From the NCBI GenBank assembly GCA_001871075.1, contig MNUP01000101.1, positions 1-23,639 on the forward strand: a stretch of DNA of 23,639 nt, read 5' to 3'. The notes under the pieces were generated by a model, which worked only from the letters and a program-made list of their open reading frames with translations, did not search any database and was not told the DNA's origin. The position numbers and the translations under genes were made by a program. Positions 20,209 to 23,639 of this stretch are shown piece after piece (position 1 is the stretch's first letter; every line of letters begins with the position of its first letter). The DNA comes from Candidatus Desantisbacteria bacterium CG1_02_49_89. Lineage in GTDB: Bacteria > Desantisbacteria > UBA1551.

Positions 20209-20742
20209 TTAGGCAAACCATTTCCTGAATTTTTCCTCAAACCACCTTATATCCGAATCGGCTGATTTCGCGGCAAGCATCGCCGCGTATATCATTATGG
20301 AAAACTGCCAGCCTTCCGCGTGCCCCGCGACCAGGCCTGTCTGCGTGTCTTCCTCTTTTTCAAGCTCGTCTCTAAAGTGCGCTTTTGCCTTTTCAAGAGA
20401 ACCTTCAAAAACATCCACGTTGCTGGTCTGGTTCTTGAACCTCATTGAAGGGAACGAGATGCCCCTGATCATGAAAAACGTTCTCAGCGCCTCGTCGCTG
20501 GCTTTCAGGCCTTCCTCGAACTCAAAGCCTTCGAAGAAAGGCATGTTCTCCGGCAGTATTATCGCGGGTTTATGCATGTTGACCTTTCCCCTGCGCACAA
20601 CCGTGTCGCCCGCGTTCACAAGGGATTCGGCAAGGAATATGTAGGGGATCCACGTCATTTTTGACGGCGCGAGGTAAAGGACCCTTGACCTCAGTACCTG
20701 CGTTGATTCAACCGCTTTTTCCCACTGTTCCTCGAGTTCCAT
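20209..20742 (-). CDS. hypothetical protein, soluble, no family recognised
   Basis: 177 residues with no signal peptide, membrane segment or familiar catalytic motif. The first half is mixed alpha/beta with RSRVLYLAPSKMTWIPYIFL, NAGDTVVRRGKVNMHKPAI and ILPENMPFFEGFEFEEG; the middle (VDVFEGSLEKAKAHFRDE, then LEKEED) looks helical and charged, and the C-terminus has a hydrophobic helix (QFSIMIYAAMLAAKSA) followed by WFEEKFRKWF. The composition and codon pattern look like a real gene. Its ATG is 12 bases after the stop of the membrane protein gene, with GGTGGAG overlapping the spacer, so the two are probably translated together and may act together at the membrane. No function is proposed. Confidence 0.8.
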   Translation of the reverse strand: MELEEQWEKAVESTQVLRSRVLYLAPSKMTWIPYIFLAESLVNAGDTVVRRGKVNMHKPAIILPENMPFFEGFEFEEGLKASDEALRTFFMIRGISFPSMRFKNQTSNVDVFEGSLEKAKAHFRDELEKEEDTQTGLVAGHAEGWQFSIMIYAAMLAAKSADSDIRWFEEKFRKWFA

Positions 20743-20754
20743 TCTCCACCCGGA

Positions 20755-21435
20755 TCAATGCTTCCCAGAAATTTCTTCTCTTCTTTTCCGCCTGAATATC
20801 AGAAAGTAGAATATGACGTAAAGCACCAGCATAGTAATTATGGTTATCGCGGTGACAAGGTTCTGGTTCAGGTTTGCCGTAAGGTCGCGCACCTGCCCGT
20901 AAAAAAACGTCCACATGCCTACGCTGGCGGCAGTTGAAGCAATTACCGTGGTAAGGTTCAGCCGCACGGGAAGGCCCACTATTATGCCTATAATGGAAGC
21001 TGTTATGGGCCCGGTTATGGGCTGGAAGGGGAAAAGCGCGCAGAACGCGACACCGACTATGCCGAAGGTCTTTATCCACTTATGTTCCTTGGTAAAATCC
21101 TCGACCTGGTTGAAAGTATCTTCTATCACCTTGCTTTTTAATACCTTTTTCTTCAGGAGAAGGACAAGGGGGAATATAATAAAAAGGCTTACGATATCCT
21201 GCAGGAAGACTATAAGGGCTGTCAGGAGCCTGCTGTTCAGGAGATGGACGCCTATGGGTATGCTTGCGCCCTTGCCTACGAACTGGCCCGCTATGAGCAT
21301 CTTCAGAAGGTGGTCCCATTTCTGAAAACCGAAAAGCACAAAAAGCAACCCCCCAACGCCGAAAATAAGCCAGGCGGTCCCGAAGAGCAAGCCTTCGGGT
21401 GATTTAAAAAATTTGTCTTTCTTCATTTCTTCCAT
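20755..21435 (-). CDS. multi-spanning membrane protein, similar to the small multidrug export family
   Basis: 226 residues with about five or six hydrophobic segments (15-37, 43-62, 68-92, 120-150, 155-175, 188-210) and a charged C-terminal KRREEISGKH. The pattern of a first half with GASIPIGVHLLNS and a second half KTFGIVGVAFCALFPFQPITGPITASIIGIIVGL resembles the small multidrug export protein family (Sm_multidrug_ex); transport has been inferred, not shown, for most members. The ATG at 21435 is chosen over the TTG at 21438 because GGAG is 7 bases away. It heads a two-gene unit with the hypothetical protein. The family call is tentative; the membrane topology is clear. Confidence 0.75.
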   Translation of the reverse strand: MEEMKKDKFFKSPEGLLFGTAWLIFGVGGLLFVLFGFQKWDHLLKMLIAGQFVGKGASIPIGVHLLNSRLLTALIVFLQDIVSLFIIFPLVLLLKKKVLKSKVIEDTFNQVEDFTKEHKWIKTFGIVGVAFCALFPFQPITGPITASIIGIIVGLPVRLNLTTVIASTAASVGMWTFFYGQVRDLTANLNQNLVTAITIITMLVLYVIFYFLIFRRKRREEISGKH

Positions 21436-21486
21436 CAATAATCTCCGCTGTAAATTTAAATATCAAGGGTCGAGTAGAAGATTAAT

Positions 21487-21534
21487 TCGTGGAAATCCGT
21501 GATAATCCGTGGTTAAATGTATTTCTCTGTGGTT
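21487..21534. repeat. 10-bp tandem array CCGTGGAAAT at the aminotransferase stop
   Basis: TTCGTGGAAAT, CCGTGATAAT, CCGTGGTTAA, then ATGTATTT and CTCTGTGGTTAA. The final TTAA overlaps the TAA stop of the aminotransferase gene. Confidence 0.82.
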
Positions 21535-22729
21535 AAAGTTTCCCCATCCTTGCAACTGCTTCCCTTATTCTTTTGACGCTGACAGTGATCGCGAACCGCA
21601 GAAAGCCTCCGCCTGACGGCCCAAACCCGTTACCGGGAGTAGCAAGCACCCCGCATCTGGAAAGCAGCTTTTCGCACATTTCAACAGAGGAAAGATGGTC
21701 TGCCGGTTCGCCGGTTCGCCGGTTCGCCGGAAAAGACGAAGGAAACCGAGCCCAAATATAAAAAGTGGCCTTTGGAGTGCTGACTTTCCAGCCAAGCTCC
21801 TTCAAACCGTTTACAAGCACATTCCGTCTTTCCTTAAGTATCTTAAGGTTGTTCCTGACGCATTCCTGGCTTGAAGAAAGCGCGGTGATCGCCGCTTCCT
21901 GCACTGCCTGAAAAACACCGGAGTCCAGGTTGGTTTTTATCTTCCCCAGGCCTGACAGTATTTCCCTGTTGCCGCACGCCCACGCGATGCGCCATCCTGT
22001 CATATTGTATGTTTTTGACAGCGAGTTGTATTCTATGCAAACATCCTTTGCGCCGGGAATTTGCAGTATGCTGGGCGCCTTGTACCCCTCAAAGGTCATT
22101 TCCGAATACGTGTTGTCGTAGCAGACAATAAGGCCGTGCTTTTTCGCGAACCTGACCGCGTCTTTCAGGAAACTCACAGGCGCGACCGCGGCTGTGGGAT
22201 TATTCGGGTAATTCAGAAACATCATCTTCGCGTGCCTTAGAACGCTCATGGGTATCTTCGAGAGGTCCGGCAGGAACCCGTTCTTTTCCAGAAGCGGCAT
22301 CAAATAAGGCCTTCCGTCCGCAAATACGGTTCCGGCCAGGTACACAGGGTAACCGGGCTCAGGTATAAGAACAATGTCGCCGGGATCTATAAAGGCAAGC
22401 GGTATGTGGCCTATGCCCTCTTTCGCCCCTATCAGGGAAAGCACTTCATCGGCAGGATCAAGCTTCACACCAAACCTTTTCCTGTACCATCCTGCAACTG
22501 CCTGCCTGAATGACAGCATTCCTTCGTAAGACGGGTAGCGGTGGTGCAGGGGGTTCGCGCACGCCTTTTGAAGCGAGCGCACTATATGGCCGGGCGTGGG
22601 AATGTCAGGGTCGCCTATGCCGAAACTTATGACGTCAACACCCTTCCTGACAGCCTCCTGCTTCATCTTGTCAAGTTTTGCGAATAAATACGGCGGCAGA
22701 ATTTTCAATCTCTTTGCCTGTTCAAACAC
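21533..22729 (-). CDS. dapL: class I/II aminotransferase, LL-diaminopimelate aminotransferase type
   Basis: 398-residue fold-type I PLP enzyme. The N-terminal LPPYLFAKLDKMKQEAVRKG, ISFGIGDPDIPTP and HHRYPSYEGMLSFRQAVAGWY fit the LL-diaminopimelate aminotransferase group, which converts tetrahydrodipicolinate to LL-DAP for lysine and peptidoglycan. K239 in YNSLSKTYNMTGWRIAWA is the PLP lysine, N177 in FLNYPNNPTAAV and Y204/D205 in VCYDNTYSEM hold the cofactor, and an arginine in GGGFLRFAITVS binds the carboxylate. The start is GTG with AAGGAGG 6 bases ahead. An 8-bp tandem repeat (21702-21730) inside the gene encodes ANRRTGEPA in a C-terminal loop. Other class I aminotransferases remain possible. 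coaE lies 108 bases upstream. Confidence 0.87.
   Translation of the reverse strand: MFEQAKRLKILPPYLFAKLDKMKQEAVRKGVDVISFGIGDPDIPTPGHIVRSLQKACANPLHHRYPSYEGMLSFRQAVAGWYRKRFGVKLDPADEVLSLIGAKEGIGHIPLAFIDPGDIVLIPEPGYPVYLAGTVFADGRPYLMPLLEKNGFLPDLSKIPMSVLRHAKMMFLNYPNNPTAAVAPVSFLKDAVRFAKKHGLIVCYDNTYSEMTFEGYKAPSILQIPGAKDVCIEYNSLSKTYNMTGWRIAWACGNREILSGLGKIKTNLDSGVFQAVQEAAITALSSSQECVRNNLKILKERRNVLVNGLKELGWKVSTPKATFYIWARFPSSFPANRRTGEPADHLSSVEMCEKLLSRCGVLATPGNGFGPSGGGFLRFAITVSVKRIREAVARMGKL
21702..21730. repeat. 8-bp tandem repeat inside the aminotransferase gene
   Basis: GCCGGTTC three times plus GCCGG. The 24 bases of three units keep the frame; adding or losing one 8-bp unit would shift it. Confidence 0.93.
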
Positions 22730-22755
22730 TTTTTCCTCCTTAGTTACACGGATTC

Positions 22756-22836
22756 ATACGGTCGCCACTGCGGTCACCACTTCGGCGACCTGCCGACGAG
22801 GCATGGCGACCCGCCAAAGAGGCGGGATGCATACGG
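22756..22836. repeat. three consecutive GC-rich hairpins between ATACGG repeats
   Basis: GGTCGCC (22760) pairs with GGCGACC (22784-22790); TGCC-GACGA-GGCA (22791-22803); CCCGCC-AAAGA-GGCGGG (22810-22826). ATACGG stands at both ends as a direct repeat. Confidence 0.75.
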
Positions 22837-22837
22837 A

Positions 22838-23443
22838 TCAACCGACTGGATGCAAGCAGATTATATTGTAGAGCGCAACCCTGGCTCTTACAGCCAGATC
22901 TTGCAGGGACAAATTATTTTCTATTATCATGCCGGATCTTTTGGCTTTCCTGGCGTCAGGCCACTGCGAGCAGATCATCGCAAGGGCTTTTTTCCGCGGA
23001 ATACCCCTTTTCCCCAGCCTTTTTATACGCAGTTCCCTTGGCGCGGTTATCAGAATAACATGATCGACAAGCCTGTCCCATCCTGCCTCGAAAAGCACTG
23101 CCGCGTTAAGAACAACCGCTTTTCTGCCTTTTTTCCGCAGCAACGCTATTTCTTTCCTGAATTCCTTGGCCATCAGAGGGTGTATCGCCCTGTTAAGGAC
23201 TTTCAATTTCGCGCGGTTGCCGAAGGCGATCCTGCCCAGCTCCCTGCGGTCTATCCTGCCGCTGCTGTCCAGTATCTTTCGGCCGAAGGATTTTACCAAT
23301 TTTTTCCGCAAAGAACGGTTGTTCCCAAGGAGCCTGTGCCCGGTTTTATCCGCGTCTATTACATGCGCGCCGAGTCTTTTTAAAACCCGGGCTGCCTCAT
23401 CCTTCCCTGCCCCAGCACCGCCGGTCAATCCAATCACTATCAT
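22838..23443 (-). CDS. coaE: dephospho-CoA kinase
   Basis: 201-residue CoaE, which phosphorylates dephospho-CoA at the 3' hydroxyl in the last CoA step. The N-terminal IGLTGGAGAGKDEAARVL is the P-loop; position 15 is aspartate where most homologues have serine or threonine after GK. VIDADKTGHRLL (33-44), GRIDRRELGRIAFGN, IHPLMAKEFRKEI, VVLNAAVLFEAGWD and the lid region RIKRLGKRGIPRKKALAMICSQ follow the family order. The start ATG has GAGG 6 bases ahead, and that GAGG lies within a 7-bp repeat array. Downstream is the aminotransferase gene after 108 bases of hairpins. panC, for pantothenate, lies in the same 24 kb. Confidence 0.94.
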   Translation of the reverse strand: MIVIGLTGGAGAGKDEAARVLKRLGAHVIDADKTGHRLLGNNRSLRKKLVKSFGRKILDSSGRIDRRELGRIAFGNRAKLKVLNRAIHPLMAKEFRKEIALLRKKGRKAVVLNAAVLFEAGWDRLVDHVILITAPRELRIKRLGKRGIPRKKALAMICSQWPDARKAKRSGMIIENNLSLQDLAVRARVALYNIICLHPVG

Positions 23444-23445
23444 AT

Positions 23446-23490
23446 CGTGCCTCGTTCATCGTTCATCGTTCATCGTAACATGGTAACATC
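23446..23490. repeat. 7-bp tandem array CGTTCAT with the coaE ribosome-binding site
   Basis: CGTGCCT, CGTTCAT, CGTTCAT, CGTTCAT, then CGTAACATGGTAACATCGT. On the gene strand this reads (CGATGAA)n CGAGGCA CGAT-ATG, so the diverged last unit carries the GAGG of coaE. Confidence 0.92.
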
Positions 23491-23506
23491 GTCAAAATCT
23501 TAATCC

Positions 23507-23558
23507 GCCCCGATCAATATCGGGGCGAGACCTCGCCCTGCCTTTGCTCAGGGTGGGC
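23507..23558. repeat. GC-rich dumbbell element with GAGACCTC core
   Basis: GCCCCGAT-CAAT-ATCGGGGC, core GAGACCTC (23527-23534), then GCCCTG...CAGGG. It is flanked on both sides by ATCGTAACAT/ATGTTACGAT and CGATGCA units in inverted orientation. Confidence 0.87.
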
Positions 23559-23598
23559 GACCAACGATGTTACGATGCACGATGTCACGAGTTTAAAA

Positions 23599-23639
23599 TC
23601 AGCCGGCTCCGCCCCCGCCCCCGCCTCCTCCGCCACCGC
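23599..23639 (-). CDS. glycine-rich C-terminus of a protein cut by the window edge
   Basis: On the minus strand the last bases read ten glycine codons then Ala-Gly and TGA. A poly-glycine tail of this kind is common at the end of TPM-domain (YgcG-like) membrane proteins, but only 13 codons are visible, so neither the frame nor the family can be proven. Confidence 0.4.
   Translation of the reverse strand, partial: GGGGGGGGGGAG

Noticed and set aside
1-23639. Defence island, prophage, insertion sequence or biosynthetic cluster
   Set aside because: No integrase, transposase, restriction, toxin, phage structural or assembly-line genes are present; the CPBP and radical SAM genes alone do not make such a case.

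Overview
The window is a GC-balanced bacterial chromosome fragment in which all 22 recognisable genes, including two cut by the window edges, lie on the minus strand. There are no tRNAs, rRNAs, transposases, phage genes or CRISPR arrays. Most genes have good Shine-Dalgarno sites and use ATG or GTG starts. Gene content (LL-diaminopimelate-type aminotransferase, QueF, stand-alone LigD phosphoesterase, several glycosidases without signal peptides) and repeat-packed intergenic DNA suggest an uncultured candidate-phylum bacterium, perhaps of the Omnitrophota/Firestonebacteria kind. That placement is a guess from style, not a phylogenetic result.

Layout in transcription order (right to left): a glycine-rich C-terminal fragment at the right edge; coaE; a dapL-like aminotransferase; a membrane protein plus a hypothetical protein as a tight pair; a second small membrane protein; a B12-binding radical SAM protein; a BaiN/HI0933-type flavoprotein; a stand-alone LigD 3'-phosphoesterase; queF; a GH127 beta-L-arabinofuranosidase-like gene; a CPBP membrane protease; a GH5-like glycosidase with one frameshift, followed closely by folK, panC and an Asp-box sialidase-like gene; a DegT/DnrJ aminotransferase; a flavin reductase-like protein; gpmA; a GH2 beta-mannosidase; a GH51 alpha-L-arabinofuranosidase; and a DUF2284 protein cut at the left edge. 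The arabinose- and mannose-directed enzymes appear cytoplasmic and would finish imported plant-type oligosaccharides. panC and coaE belong to CoA synthesis, folK to folate, queF to queuosine.

The most striking feature is between the genes. Nearly every gap is filled with short structured repeats of two kinds. (1) Tandem arrays with 7- to 10-bp units of many unrelated sequences, e.g. CGTCNNN, NCTTGAY, CGATGNA, AACYTTN, GTAAACTNT, AACCNTNA, CCGTGRNAAT; some occur as head-to-head inverted arms. (2) Hairpin or dumbbell elements with fixed flanks and a fixed palindromic core, whose stems differ between copies by compensating changes. At least a dozen genes have stop codons inside or directly touching such repeats, so repeat DNA encodes some C-terminal tails. 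One array supplies the coaE ribosome-binding site. Three repeats lie in frame inside coding regions (radical SAM protein, flavoprotein, aminotransferase). This repeat system, not any single gene, is the best candidate for something undescribed.
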